In this document: positions 52,491 through 63,707 of the stretch, in pieces
Layout of the letters: each line of letters opens with the position of its first letter
Numbering within the stretch: position 1 is the first letter of the stretch
DNA from: Schizochytrium sp. CCTCC M209059
Taxonomy: Eukaryota; Sar; Bigyra; Thraustochytrida; Thraustochytriidae
NCBI GenBank assembly: GCA_000818945.1
Contig: KN805421.1
Location: 6,842 to 70,841 of the forward strand
DNA: 64,000 nucleotides
Direction of reading: 5' to 3'
Notes under the pieces: model-generated
The model's input: the letters and a program-made list of their open reading frames with translations, nothing else
The model's database searches: none
What the model was told of the DNA's origin: nothing
Made by a program: the position numbers and the translations under genes

Positions 52491-53323
52491 CTTGCCGCTC
52501 GACACGAAAACCAACGAAAGGCCGCCTTCTTTTGCTATTCTTGCTGCTCTTGTACGATGCGGCCAACTTCTTCTGCACGATCCAACCAAGCTCTTGCTGC
52601 GTTCCCGGTCTGCGTTCACTGACAGTCTGCGCACGATGCGCACGCACGTCTGGCTTCCCCAAGATGCCTCGTCACTCGTGGTTTCTCCGGCAAAGCTCCG
52701 CTCGGCGAAACCATCCAGGCGGCGCTCCTTTTGACTCCCCTTCTAACCCCCTTGCGCACCTTCTCTTCGCACGTACTCCACGGGAAATATTGTGCTACTC
52801 TGCAACTTGATGTGCTCCATGTTCTCCCGACAGGTCCGGGAGAGCTTAGACGACAAGAGCGCTTCCTGCACTTGTAGTTCTACTTGGCCGCGTCTATAAC
52901 CCACTTCCGGCGAGGCGCCGGGAAAGGGCCAAGATGCAGCGGCAGGCAGGCTCGAGGAATCGAGTTCTTCAACCACCAGACCGAGACCAGCCTAACTGCC
53001 GCGCTCGAGCGTCGCGCTCGCTCGGGCGGCGGAGACGCGGCAGCAGCTGGCGTACGAGGCGCTCGCGGGGGGACCGCGGGCGAGCCTTGCCGAGGCCAGT
53101 CACGGACAGCTCCGCTCGCGCATCTGCTCCGTCGCGCGAAGGAAAGAAAACGAGATCGGGAGTGTCTGCGCGAGAGATTCGTCACTCACTGTCTGTCGGC
53201 AGGAGCGCTCCGAGAGCGCAACAGACCGAGGGCGAGATCGCCTTGGGAACGCCGCCAAGTCTTGCTGGCGGCTGCAGATTAGATCGGAAACCTTGTCAGG
53301 CAGACCTGCTTCAATCCCCCAAA
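52491..53323. other. Divergent promoter region
   Basis: 0.8 kb between the HAD gene and the Tudor/FHA-like gene. The frame upstream of 53324 is open back to 52934 but reads as low-complexity Arg/Ser sequence, so it is treated as 5' flank. Confidence 0.5.
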
Positions 53324-55876
53324 ATGCCGCGTCCTCGAAGGTCATGGTCCTCAAAGGCAGAAATTTCGCGCCTCAAGGGCAAGACGGTCTACTATAATCG
53401 AGAAGACGATGACACCTTGAAAGGCCGGGTGGATAGAGTCGATCGCAAAGGTGGAAAAGTCCACGTTAATTTTCCAGATGTAGGGAGTAGCATGTGGTTT
53501 GAAGAGGACGACTCGCGGCTCAAGTTCGTCGATCTCGACTTGACACCTTCAAGCAACAAGCGCTGCGTAAGCGCAAGCAAAGGATCGCAAACGCCAATGG
53601 ACCAGGCCCAAACTACCATTGAACACCTTGTTGCCAGAGTCGAAGAGCTCTTGCGTGTACCAGGGAACGGCGATGCATCCAAAAAGCGAAAACGTTCTGC
53701 GGCTCTACGTGCCAAACGACCCGCCGCGCTCGGCGTTGAGGCATCCCTTCCACCGAGTCCTCGCGCAAGCATGGGCGTGCCTTCTGGCGGCAATATCAGC
53801 AACAATGCTTCACACAAAGAGACGACGGATGGCCTTGGCAAAGAGAATTCCAAGACCAATTTAGGTGTCGAGGACGCGCCCGTCTTTCGTAAACTTGATC
53901 CCAAAACTCTACGATCTACGCTTCGCGACGCTCTGCAGCTTCGAGACTGCCGCCCTATTGACACCACCTCCACCGTTCTCTCTCTCAACTCGCTCATTAG
54001 CATGGCTCGGTCCAAGTACGCGGCGCGCTTGCCCGCACAAGGCAATGCAATGCAAAATTTCCAAGAGTCAGTCTTGCGCGCGCTCTTTGCTTGCGGAGAC
54101 GAGGCACTCGCTCTCGTTTCTGCTATCCACATACGTGTAGCACGCGCCGACGCGCGCGTCAAAGCTCGCGCAGAGTCGCAGCGAAGTAAATCAGATCTGT
54201 CGAGGTCCAGCGGCGCCATGGGATTCCTTTCTTCTGATGACGACAACGGCTTTAGCGATTCCGACCTCGAACTGGACTCCGACGATTCAGAAGATGATGA
54301 CGGTGATGATGAAGGCCGTCTACGCGCCTTTCGCCAGCAAGTCAAGGAAAGAGCGCGTAAAAACGCGCGCGGCGGCGCTCTCAAGGACTTTCAGGATACA
54401 GCGCGTACAGAGCTGGCAATCTACCTGCAAGAGATTCGCACTGTCGCGCCTCGCGCCTGGTTGCCCACAACGACGGCAATGCCTGTGCAGGCTCTTCAAG
54501 CCGTCGTCAAGGCCGCAATATCTCTTCTCTCTGCGCACCAGCGTTCTGCAACAATGGACCGCGGCCTCTTGCTCGCGCTCTTGCGATGCACGGTTCTCGG
54601 GCTCGATCACATTGCTTCCATCGTCCATGCCGACGCCTGCCACCAGGTACGCTCCTCCGCAGAGAATATTGTGCCCACCTTTTGTGTTCTCGAGGATCTC
54701 GAACAGCCCGAGCTCCTGCGCGAGCACGTACAGCAACTCGTGCAGGCTTCCTTTGCCCTACACGGCCTCCTCGCTGATCTGAACACTTTTCTCGCTTCTT
54801 TCGACCACGACAAGCGCACTATTCCCGACGAGGAGCTCGTCTACCTTCGCGCTTCTTCGGACATATTGCAACATGCTGCCTGTACGACGCGTAGACTCTT
54901 TTCTGCCCTCACGCTTGGATTCGCGACACACGCTTTCAGCCTTGTGGCTTTAGACGACCAAGATTTCATCACGAGCGCCGCTCAAGCCGTACTAACTCCA
55001 ATGTGCCCCCCAAGCATTCTTGCCAAATTCGGAATTCGCCAGGACTCCGACGTCAACAATGCGCACTCTGAACTCATGGAAATCGCCAGTCGTCTCATGA
55101 AGGTAGTCACTCGTGCGCGGGGCCGTGGCGCGGATTGTCTTTCCATGGCAGATTTCATCAAGCGTCGCGCGGACCTTAAACAGCAACGTGATTCGGAGCC
55201 GTTTCTCAAACTCGTCGATGACCTCGAGCTCGGATCTACCAACAATGATTGGGACAGCTATAATGATTGGCCCGACATTGTGCGCATCTGCGCCGTCTTT
55301 TCTTTCATGGACCTTGAGGACACATCGATTACGCAGCTTGCCAAGATGCTCGACCAAGAGGACGAGTCAGAGATCGACACCAAGCATGAGCAAGCGGCCA
55401 AGGAGAAGCCCCGCACAACCGCGCCAAAGCGCCAACAGGTTCAATCGACTTCAAACATCGATACTCCTGCGAAAAGAGTCAAGCGAAAGGAACCGGCGGC
55501 GCGAGCCTCATCCAAGTTGCCGTGCAAGCGCTTCAAGCTTCAAAAACGCAAGGCCGACGAGAATGTCCCAGAGCAGTGTCGATTTCCAGAGGATAACTGT
55601 CTGCTTGTTGGCCGCGCCAAAGATTGCCACTTGCGTTTTACCGGTAAGAAGGCAGACGTCCAGCTTCTCTCAGTCTCCCGGAGATGCGCTGAGCTATATC
55701 AAGATCCAAAGCGTGGCATTGTAACGCTTCACGTTTTGGCTTCCTTGGGTATACGTGTCGACGGCGAGAAACTGGAAAAGGGTGTCAAGCGCGAGATTCG
55801 TGAAGGATCACGCATTCGTTTCACCACCAAGGCTGGCACCCGGACCTTTGAGTACATTCTCAAGCGCGATGTTTGA
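53324..55876 (+). CDS. Large protein with N-terminal Tudor-like and C-terminal FHA-like domains
   Basis: 850 residues from MPRPRRSWSSKA at 53324. Residues about 15-65 look like a Tudor-type barrel (LKGKTVYYNREDDDTLKGRV, GKVHVNFPDVGSSMWFEEDD). The middle (about 190-680) is mainly helical, with one acidic stretch at 305-330 (DDNGFSDSDLELDSDDSEDD) and many Leu/Ala-rich helices, HEAT-like in texture. Near 690-750 there is a Lys/Arg-rich linker with nuclear-localisation-like KRVKRKE. The last 95 residues resemble an FHA fold: CLLVGRAKDCHLRF, LSVSRRCAEL, GIRVDGEKL, REGSRIRF. The conserved FHA Asn-Gly is only partly kept. Likely a nuclear chromatin or DNA-repair scaffold; no family assigned. Confidence 0.65.
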   Translation: MPRPRRSWSSKAEISRLKGKTVYYNREDDDTLKGRVDRVDRKGGKVHVNFPDVGSSMWFEEDDSRLKFVDLDLTPSSNKRCVSASKGSQTPMDQAQTTIEHLVARVEELLRVPGNGDASKKRKRSAALRAKRPAALGVEASLPPSPRASMGVPSGGNISNNASHKETTDGLGKENSKTNLGVEDAPVFRKLDPKTLRSTLRDALQLRDCRPIDTTSTVLSLNSLISMARSKYAARLPAQGNAMQNFQESVLRALFACGDEALALVSAIHIRVARADARVKARAESQRSKSDLSRSSGAMGFLSSDDDNGFSDSDLELDSDDSEDDDGDDEGRLRAFRQQVKERARKNARGGALKDFQDTARTELAIYLQEIRTVAPRAWLPTTTAMPVQALQAVVKAAISLLSAHQRSATMDRGLLLALLRCTVLGLDHIASIVHADACHQVRSSAENIVPTFCVLEDLEQPELLREHVQQLVQASFALHGLLADLNTFLASFDHDKRTIPDEELVYLRASSDILQHAACTTRRLFSALTLGFATHAFSLVALDDQDFITSAAQAVLTPMCPPSILAKFGIRQDSDVNNAHSELMEIASRLMKVVTRARGRGADCLSMADFIKRRADLKQQRDSEPFLKLVDDLELGSTNNDWDSYNDWPDIVRICAVFSFMDLEDTSITQLAKMLDQEDESEIDTKHEQAAKEKPRTTAPKRQQVQSTSNIDTPAKRVKRKEPAARASSKLPCKRFKLQKRKADENVPEQCRFPEDNCLLVGRAKDCHLRFTGKKADVQLLSVSRRCAELYQDPKRGIVTLHVLASLGIRVDGEKLEKGVKREIREGSRIRFTTKAGTRTFEYILKRDV

Positions 55877-56520
55877 CCTTCTGTGTGAATGCATTCTAAT
55901 ATTGCAAACCCTTTTCCATGTTTCCATGCTTCTTCTTTTTCTTTTCCTCCCCCCCCCCCCCCCCTCCGAATCGACGCTCACTTCTGCAGCACTTGCCCAT
56001 CTTCAAGCCTGCCATTTTCTTTTCTTTCCTTGCTGTGAGGCCTAGGTAGTTTGTGTCTTTCATGCCTGTTTGTACCCATCGCACCGCACGCTATTTACTA
56101 CCAGACAGACGTAGCGAATGCTCGTTTCTCAAACCAAAGAAACGTAAATTGAAGGCTCGCGATGGCGGCAAGAGATGGCAAACAGGCAGGCAGTCAGTCA
56201 CACACGGCCTTTACTTTCTTAAAAAAAGGCCCAACTAAGCTCAGGTAACTTGAAGCCCCTACTTGGATCCTACCAGTCTTCGAGACCTCAACGGCCATTT
56301 CTTTTGATTTTTTCTTTCGCGCAAGCTGGCTGGTATCACTGATTTACTCGACCCCAGACAACACCACCAACTGCGAAGCTGGCCTCTGCTGGGTCGGGCT
56401 GACATTGAAGCGAGCTCGCGCAGCAAAGCGACCTGTGCGGCTAGGCCTGGAGCACACAAAAGGTCAAGCAGATCAGGGCAGTGGAGTGCTCTGGCGCGCT
56501 TCCACTTTTGGACACCACTT
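55877..56520. other. Intergenic, C-run at 55949-55964
   Basis: 0.64 kb between two plus-strand genes. A pyrimidine stretch ends in about 16 C. Nothing else is recognised. Confidence 0.6.
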
Positions 56521-58764
56521 ATGCCAACAGGCGCAAGAACTCGCGTACGGCCGCAGTCGGCGCCACGCGCGAGAATTCAACGCGACGAAAATGTGCGCAA
56601 CGATGTTGATAAAATCGTGCACGAGGTTCCCGTAGGAGCTCATCGTGTAGCGCCGGTCCGCAGACCGCAGTCTGCTCATGCGCGACGCCGTCCCAAGCCG
56701 CAATCCCGAACCAAGGCCTCGCTCAGGAGCGCCGCAATGCCTGGCCCAGGCGGCCTCGAGCAGACCGTAAGAGACCTCGTGGTAGAGGGCCGCCTCGTGG
56801 AAGCCATCAAGCTCTCCCAAAAGATGGTTGAGATGGCACATGACCTCAGCGGTCCCGATGCCCACTGGCGAATGCGACGAGGAAGTGAGCTCATGTTCCG
56901 ACTTGTTGTCGAGCTTGGCGAGCGAAATGAAGAATCGGGACTTGCTAGCGACGTGCGCTTGGCTCTCGACTTATTAAAAGATGCGCAGCGTCTTGCCACT
57001 CGCGTGGCCCACATTCAGCTCGAGCTCGATCACCAGCAGAAATCAAGCCCTCGCGCCGAGACGCCCGTCGACCCAGCTCCCTCTACGAGTATGGATGCGG
57101 CATGGGCTGTTGAATGCAATACCTATCGGGTCCTCATGCTTGCCTGCGAAGCTGGGTGCGCCCGCAGAATTGGGGAGCGTGCAGTGGCCGAAAGCCAGGC
57201 CACTCGCGCGCTCGAGCTGGCAACGGGCGTGACCGACGCAACGCCCCGCGATACACGCATGTTTCGCAAACTTCAGGAAGGTCAAGCGCGCTGTTCATTG
57301 ATACTGTGCACGATCGCATCGGGTCGCGGCGACCACGCTACTGCACTACAGCATGCGCGGGCCAGTGTGAGCTTTCTTGAATCAATTGTTCCTTCTCGAG
57401 TGACACTTCGAGGCCGTTTCGACACAATCGTCGTGCGCTCGCTTGGAATCTCTTACTACAATGTAGGTGCTGAACTCGAGCATCTCGAGACAGCGGCAGC
57501 CTCTGCGCATGCGCATAGAAGATCTGGCGACGCTGACGCCCGGCGCGGGGAGCCCGGACATGTCCCGTCCTTAGATCCCATGACATGGTACAAAAAGGCC
57601 CTGCAGGTGGCCAACAAACACCCTGCTCCATTTTCACAAGAAGTTCGCGCAGCTTTTCTTCGAACCGTTCAATCCTATGCCGCCATCGTGCCGCCCCCAA
57701 AACGCCCACGATCTGCATCACGCAAAAAACGCTCTTCCTCGAGTCCGCGCGACAGTGTAAAGCGCGAGTCTCGACAGAGCGACAAGGAAACCAGTAAGTC
57801 TCGTCGCAAGAACCGCGCACCAAGATCAAATGTCAACAAGAGCGACCATACTTCCCCAATAGATGTGAAAATGTCGCTCATGGAAGCCATGGAAGCGCTT
57901 GGCGTCCCAATGGAGGCTCTTCGCATCATTGTCCAGGAACACTTTGCAGGCAGCGAAGAGGCTGTTGAAACAAGTGCGCTTTTGGAGTTTCTGCGCAAAA
58001 TCGCTACCGGCCCTCATGCGGGAAAGGCGCTTGCGCGCATGCGCGATCTCTTTGGCTCCGCGCGTGGATTTTCAGAGGTCAACCTTGACGTACTCTTCTC
58101 GCAGCCAGATCTACGGGCTATCGTGCAGACTGGCGTTGAAGCCGCAGCCCAGCTCGTTGACGACCTTGATCCTACGACTTCAGACGCGCCATGGGAAACC
58201 TTTGTTCCCGACCAAATTTTCTCCAAGGCAAAACTTGATATCCTCGAAGCCTTCGATCTTGGCGCGGTGGCGCCTCAACTCACAGGTTTTGCAGCCATCG
58301 ACACTTGGGAAACACCAGCAAACTTTGGAGCGCAAACAGTGCGACTTCGCTCTCTTCACGAGCAAGTGCAAGCTGCAGAGCGGGCGAATCGCACCCACGC
58401 CATTCTCGCACGAAATCCCGTCCCAGTCTCTGTTGCAGGTTGGCGTATGCTTGAGGATCGCGAGTTCCCTGGCGGCATGCCTTCCAAGGAGATGGCTCTG
58501 AAATGGCCGCCCTTGCTACGCGACGTGGAAGTGGAATACTTGACGCGTCTTGAAAAAGGCCATCGTGTCAAGCCTCCGCAGCTTGAAACCGCCAAGGACG
58601 AAAATGGAAAGGGTGGTACCAGGAAAAATCTTGATAGTAGCGATAACAACGACTCTCGAGTCGAGCACGACGTGCAGGGGTCGCACGCTCATCCTCTCTC
58701 GCCTGCAAAAAGCCCTCTCGGCTGGTCGGAAGGCATTCGCGCGGCAAGAGATCACGTTCACTGA
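56521..58764 (+). CDS. TPR-like helical repeat protein with N-terminal RPQSA motifs; function unknown
   Basis: 747 residues, ATG 56521. The basic N-terminus carries RVRPQSAPRA and RRPQSAHARR, a motif common in ciliary and axonemal proteins. Residues about 75-390 are helix pairs of TPR texture (VVEGRLVEAIKLSQKMVEMA, AVAESQATRALELATG, GDHATALQHARASVSFLES, WYKKALQVANKHP). A Ser/Arg/Lys-rich linker near 395-445 follows, then a folded helical part (MSLMEAMEALGVPMEALRII, ARMRDLFGSARGFSEVNLD) and an unstructured tail. No enzyme motif. Given the nearby outer-dynein-arm docking-like gene, a flagellar role is plausible but not shown. Confidence 0.6.
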   Translation: MPTGARTRVRPQSAPRARIQRDENVRNDVDKIVHEVPVGAHRVAPVRRPQSAHARRRPKPQSRTKASLRSAAMPGPGGLEQTVRDLVVEGRLVEAIKLSQKMVEMAHDLSGPDAHWRMRRGSELMFRLVVELGERNEESGLASDVRLALDLLKDAQRLATRVAHIQLELDHQQKSSPRAETPVDPAPSTSMDAAWAVECNTYRVLMLACEAGCARRIGERAVAESQATRALELATGVTDATPRDTRMFRKLQEGQARCSLILCTIASGRGDHATALQHARASVSFLESIVPSRVTLRGRFDTIVVRSLGISYYNVGAELEHLETAAASAHAHRRSGDADARRGEPGHVPSLDPMTWYKKALQVANKHPAPFSQEVRAAFLRTVQSYAAIVPPPKRPRSASRKKRSSSSPRDSVKRESRQSDKETSKSRRKNRAPRSNVNKSDHTSPIDVKMSLMEAMEALGVPMEALRIIVQEHFAGSEEAVETSALLEFLRKIATGPHAGKALARMRDLFGSARGFSEVNLDVLFSQPDLRAIVQTGVEAAAQLVDDLDPTTSDAPWETFVPDQIFSKAKLDILEAFDLGAVAPQLTGFAAIDTWETPANFGAQTVRLRSLHEQVQAAERANRTHAILARNPVPVSVAGWRMLEDREFPGGMPSKEMALKWPPLLRDVEVEYLTRLEKGHRVKPPQLETAKDENGKGGTRKNLDSSDNNDSRVEHDVQGSHAHPLSPAKSPLGWSEGIRAARDHVH

Positions 58765-59511
58765 CAGTCGTTCGCTTCTTGGCATCCGTTCCCTTTTGGG
58801 CTAATTTCCCGAACCCATCAATCTCAGTCAAGCAAATTTTATTACATCACACTATAGCCCACTGCTAAGGCTCTTGCTCTTCGCATCCGCAAAGTTTTGG
58901 TTTTCCCCTCCCCGCGAAACATACTCGAGAAGATGGAGTCAAAGAAAAGGAAACAAGTGCAAGGATTCTTCACAATCATTATACTACCCTTTGCTAGGTT
59001 TGCTCACGGCAAATACTACTGCCCCTCCATCTGGATTTCGTTTTGCTACTCCCTGGCCCTTCGTCATAGCTCGAAGCGTAAAGTTTGCCGGTGCCCAACC
59101 TCTTTGACGATGTGCTGGCGTCCCTGATTGGTTTCCCGACCTCACGCAAACACAAAGCGCAACCGCAATTGCGGACGACATGATCAGCCTGAGCAATCTT
59201 GGCGGGACCATGCATGCTACCCGCCCTGCATCATCGCCACCTTGCTGCTGCTGTCTCCTTTCTGCTAGTAGCGGGGCACGCGCCTGAAAGAGTGTGCAAA
59301 GTCACCTCCTTCACCTCGACCCATTAGAAGCGAAACGCGAGAAAGACTGCACGCGGGCACAGCGCAGCGCGGCGCGGCGCGACGAGGCGAGGCGGGGCGA
59401 GGCGGGGCAGAGGAAAGCGAGGCGGGGCGAGGCGGTGTGACGGCGCTCCCTTGTGTCCTAGCTAGCTAGCTAGCTAGCTAGCCAGCCGGCCAGTCAGCCA
59501 GCTAGCTACGT

Positions 59512-59572
<61 letters not shown>

Positions 59573-59624
59573 CCGGGCAGTGTGGCTTTGGCGTCTGGAC
59601 GTACAAGGAATAGCGCTCAGCACC
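58765..59624. other. Intergenic with repeat-rich 5' flank of the thioredoxin gene
   Basis: 0.86 kb. GGCGAGGCGGG-type units lie at about 59380-59433, CTAG/AGCT units at 59458-59508 and the TTGC array at 59512-59572. No gene supported. Confidence 0.6.
59512..59572 (+). repeat. (TTGC)n array, complement of AAGC
   Basis: About 15 perfect units, ending 52 bp upstream of the thioredoxin ATG and therefore probably in the 5' UTR or core promoter. Confidence 0.97.
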
Positions 59625-60098
59625 ATGCTCTCCGAGGCGCTCGAGACGGTGAGCGGCTTTGTCATGGAGCACCCACTGCTCCTCGTGCTGGTCGCGTACG
59701 TGATGATGCAGCTGTACATGCGGTCGCGTCCGTTCCCAGTGGTCGAGGGCTCCAAGGTGCGGTCGATCGCGAGCATGGCCGACTTCAAGGCCCTCATTCA
59801 GGAATGCAAAAACACCAATGCTGTCCTTGTGGTGGACTACTACGCCACGTGGTGCCCGCCTTGCCGCCGTGCTGCTCCTGTATACGGCGAAATGTCGAAA
59901 ATTTACAAGGAGGACGACGTGGTCTTCTCCAAGGTCAACGTGGACGAGGTCCGCGAGCTAGCCTCTGCACATGGGATTCAGGCCATGCCAACCTTTAAAA
60001 TTTTCAATTGTGACGCCAAGGAGGTGCACTCGCTCCGAGGCTGGAACGAGTCCGAGCTGCGCAATATGATTGTGACTTCTATTAACAGTGCCAAGTAA
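59625..60098 (+). CDS. Membrane-anchored thioredoxin with WCPPC active site
   Basis: 157 residues from MLSEALETVSGF at 59625; upstream in-frame codons are only the TTGC repeat. An N-terminal hydrophobic segment (HPLLLVLVAYVMMQLYM, about 16-32) acts as a signal anchor. The thioredoxin domain follows: VVDYYATWCPPCRRAAPVY with Trp76 and Cys77/Cys80, VNVDEVRELASAHGIQAMPTF with the cis-Pro, and a final helix. WCPPC replaces the common WCGPC, which usually changes redox potential. Predicted disulfide reductase or oxidase facing the lumen or cytosol of an internal membrane. It converges on the coiled-coil gene, with 60 bp between stops. Confidence 0.9.
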   Translation: MLSEALETVSGFVMEHPLLLVLVAYVMMQLYMRSRPFPVVEGSKVRSIASMADFKALIQECKNTNAVLVVDYYATWCPPCRRAAPVYGEMSKIYKEDDVVFSKVNVDEVRELASAHGIQAMPTFKIFNCDAKEVHSLRGWNESELRNMIVTSINSAK

Positions 60099-60158
60099 GC
60101 TTGCCCTTTTTACACATTCGGCGCTTGCATTCGCAGACCAAAAAAGAAAAAGGTGAGA

Positions 60159-61497
60159 CTACTCCAGCATGGGCTGCAGTGCCGACTGAGGCATGTTACC
60201 GCCCAAGTATGAGGTCTGATTACCTTGCAAGTGCGACTGTTGTTGCTGCTGCTGCACTGACTGTGCCTTGGCCAGGGCGAGTCTCGAGCTGCGCTGCGGC
60301 CGCAGCACCGAGAATCTTCGCGTTTCCTGCTGGGTGGCTTGCAAAACTTCCTGCTCAAGAAAATCGTCCGACCTCTCGTCAGGGCCCTCGGTACTAAGTT
60401 GCGATAAAAACGACTTCGTTGCCCGCTTGCGCTTCTTCTCTGCAAACTTGAGAATGCGACGATTTTCGGCCTTGATGAGCTCACGGCCTTGTTTGTCAGC
60501 AATGACCGGAATTTGGCCTTCAAAGGTACCCGTTTCACTTGAATTATCATCGTCGTGATCATTGTCGTCCGAGTCGCTATCATCAACCGGCACGTCGCCA
60601 AGCACGCCGCCGAGACCACCCTTGGTCTCAGAGACGCGCGCCATTGTCTGTTCCAGGGCCTCGAGGTCTGCACTTGTCTTCTTCAGGGCCCGCTGTGCGC
60701 GCTCCGCGTCCGCTCGCGAGACTTGAGCATCATCTTCCGCTCGAAGAAGTGTCTCTGGCGACGCTGTGGCGTCTTTCTTCACCTCTTGGAGGGCCGCCTC
60801 GGCTCTTTGGGCACGCACGTTTGATTCGTGGACGTGGGCGCGCAGCTTTTCTACTTGGCCCATGAGCGTCTTGCACTTTGCGCCAAGCTTTGATACGGAC
60901 ACGGAGGCTCCCTCACGTCCGCCACTATTGTTGGCTCCCCCACGCGCTTTGCTTTTGCGGGGACCATTTGCAGCGCTCGCTGCGTCTCCGCTGGGACCAT
61001 TTCGTTTCTGCGCGCGAAGCAGCTTCTTCATGCGTGCTTTGCTGAGTGGCGCTGGGGACGCATTAAATCCCGATGACGACCGTTCTGGGCCGCTATGCTC
61101 ACCGCGCAAGTTGGCAGCCAGCCGACTTCGCCAAGTGCTCTCCAAGACGTCCTCGTCAACATCGTCGATGCGCAGGTTTTTGTCGGGCAGGGTCTCCAAA
61201 ACTTTGAGAATTCGTTTTTCACATTGTGCCAGCGTCTCCAGATACCAGCTCACATCCTTGACAGCTTGGCCCTGCGGATCGTCATCGACTGCTCCTCCTC
61301 TATTTCCAACAGGGTCCGATTCCTCCTTGTTCCCATCGCCTGCTCCACCGTTCGACGCTGCCCCGCCTTCACCATCGCTTTTCGTAGGGCCTTGATGCGA
61401 CGTGCCAAGGCTTCCGCGATGCGCAGCGCTTTCAGACATCCCTGCATCGCCTTGATCTTGGTTTTGGCCCTCTCCAGAGCCACCATCTTGAGATGCA

Positions 61498-61538
<41 letters not shown>

Positions 61539-63707
61539 CTGTTGTTGCTGCTGCTGTGACATTGAAGTGCTTGGTCTTCCGCTGCTGAACGCCATGCCCG
61601 CAAGAGGAATTCCATCATTGTCCGAACCACTTACACCCGGCGTGGTTGCACCGCCTTGGCCACTGAGTGCTGCAGCGGTCGGAATTTGTGCAATGTCCAG
61701 CTGCATGACAATGTGGTCCACGCCATCCTTGATGCCGCGCATAACGTCCTGCAAAAAAGATGTGCGCTCCAAAAGCTGCTTGTTGACCCTTGTGGCTGCC
61801 TCAATTTCGACTTCCTTCTCATCAATGAGTTTTCGTTGCTTGCTGGCGTGGCCGACCCCGCCAAAACGAATACTCTCGGACTCCATTTTGTGGACGTGCT
61901 TGTCCTCTGATAATTTGACAATCTTGCTTTCGGCCTCTGCAATCATTGACTTGAGGCTGCTGACTGTGTCGGCTTGCGACATGAACTTTTCCACAATCTG
62001 ACTCATGCTTGTATTGCCCGTGGCCTCAACAATGCGCTTGAATGCCCGCTCATACTCATCAATCCGTTCTGCCTTTTGCGAAATGTCATGCTGCAGACGC
62101 AGCTGCTTCAGCTTGTTGGTAATGACTTTTCGTTGCAGGTTCTGCTCGCCTTCGGCGTCCAGATCGCCCTTGACTTGTGCAATGATGGCCGTCTTTTGGG
62201 CAATTTGCTGCTCTCGAAACTGTAAGATCTCCTCTGTCTCACGCATGATTTGTCTTCGTGCCTCTACTCGATCTGCCCACTCAGCTTCCTCTTGCTCTGC
62301 CTGCCGCTGCACCCTTTCCAGGTCTGCTGCCGCAACACGTTCATTGTTGAGTGCCTCGCGCAGAGAAATATTGTAGGTGCCAAGCTCTTTTTCCAAACCT
62401 TCGTTGACGCGCTTGAGGTCCTCGATTCGCGTGTCATTCACGAGCTTATTGCGCTGTAATCGTTCCGCCATATGGTTCAAGGTTTTTATGTACCCAAGCC
62501 GCATATCAGCCGCCCGCTTCAGTCGATCGAGCTCCTGCGCCTGTTTCTGATTGACAAGCCCGTTCAGCTCCATCATGTTATCCACTTCCTTGGCCTCCTC
62601 TACTTGGCGCTGCAAGTCTGCAAGCGTCTCCGTCAAAACTGCCACGCGCTCTGTACTTCGTGCCATCTCCTGCTTGCGAAGATTAAAGTCGCGATGAAGC
62701 TCGTGCAAATATTGGTGTTGAATGTGCACTTCCTGCTGCTTTACTGCAGTCAGAGCGCTCTCGTTTGGGGCGGGCTTCCGCGGAGAACTAGCTCCAGGCG
62801 TCATCCTGGGGCTCGTTGCGGTTGCGGGCTCCGCCGTTGTTGAGATGGCCGGTGACGCAATCATCTTCGCATCTCCACTTTTCAACTTTAGCCTGTTTCC
62901 TAAACTCTTTGCGGCAGGTGAATCGCATTGGTTGAGGTCGTTAGGATCCCAACGACCGAGCTCTCCGTCAGCCTCTTCGTGTACTTTTTGTGAGGAGGCC
63001 TGGCGTTTCTTGAAGTCCTCTCGGGATAGAACTGCACTTGATCGCGACGAGTCTTGACTCGCTTTCTGAATCTGGTGAGCGAGCTTATCGCTGAGTCTTG
63101 TCATGGATGCTGCAGCTGCGTTTGGCTCGCGAAGGTTGTTTCCGTGCCGTGGACTCGGACGATGCTGCGCTGCGGGCCGTCCCTCCGGTTTTACGGCGGG
63201 GACCATGACTTTGAGAGACCTTCCACTTTTCCCTTGGTGAGAACCTTGATCTGAGGGCGCTGACCCTGTAGATTTTGTGAGCTTGATTATTTGAGCAGGT
63301 GTCTCAAGCGTCGCGGCAGAATTTTCTTCTTCTTCTGCTTCTTTGTCATCCGTAGTCTGAAAGCCTTGCGTATCGTCATCGAAACTCTGGACAACATCTT
63401 TCTCGACGCTGTCCTTTACATTGTGTTCGATATCGACGGTCATTTTGAGTTCTTTGTGCTCTTCCCTGCCAAATGCTTCTTGATTTGTAGGCTCGGCGGC
63501 GGGGCTGGTGATACTCACAATAATATTTGTCACTGCGCCATTTGCCTCTGCCTCATTTGATTGTGAAGAAGCATCGACAGCACAATCAGGAGCGACAACG
63601 CTTGCTGCGCCATGTATCGATGCCGGAGTCCCTGCTATGGATGACAACATACTGCCCTCACAAGTTTCGTCCGCCGGACGCTCCACCGGGTCCTGGACTT
63701 CCTCCAT
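60159..63707 (-). CDS. Long coiled-coil protein, outer dynein arm docking complex-like (CCDC151/CCDC114 type)
   Basis: 1182 residues from MEEVQDPVERPA at 63707; the open frame reaches further up but without ATG. The N-terminal 330 residues are disordered. Residues about 335-690 are continuous coiled coil (HLHRDFNL-type heptads, LGYIKTLNHMAERLQRNKLV, LGTYNISLREALNNE) with the block AFKRIVEATGNTSMSQIVEK, which resembles the EATG segment of outer-dynein-arm docking proteins ODAD1/ODAD3. A poly-Gln run (61501-61556) and low-complexity linker follow, then a second coiled part (LGAKCKTLMGQVEKLRAHVH) and an acidic D/E-N-rich stretch. Such proteins tether dynein arms to doublet microtubules in motile flagella. 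The exact subunit cannot be fixed; a generic coiled-coil scaffold is the alternative. Confidence 0.65.
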
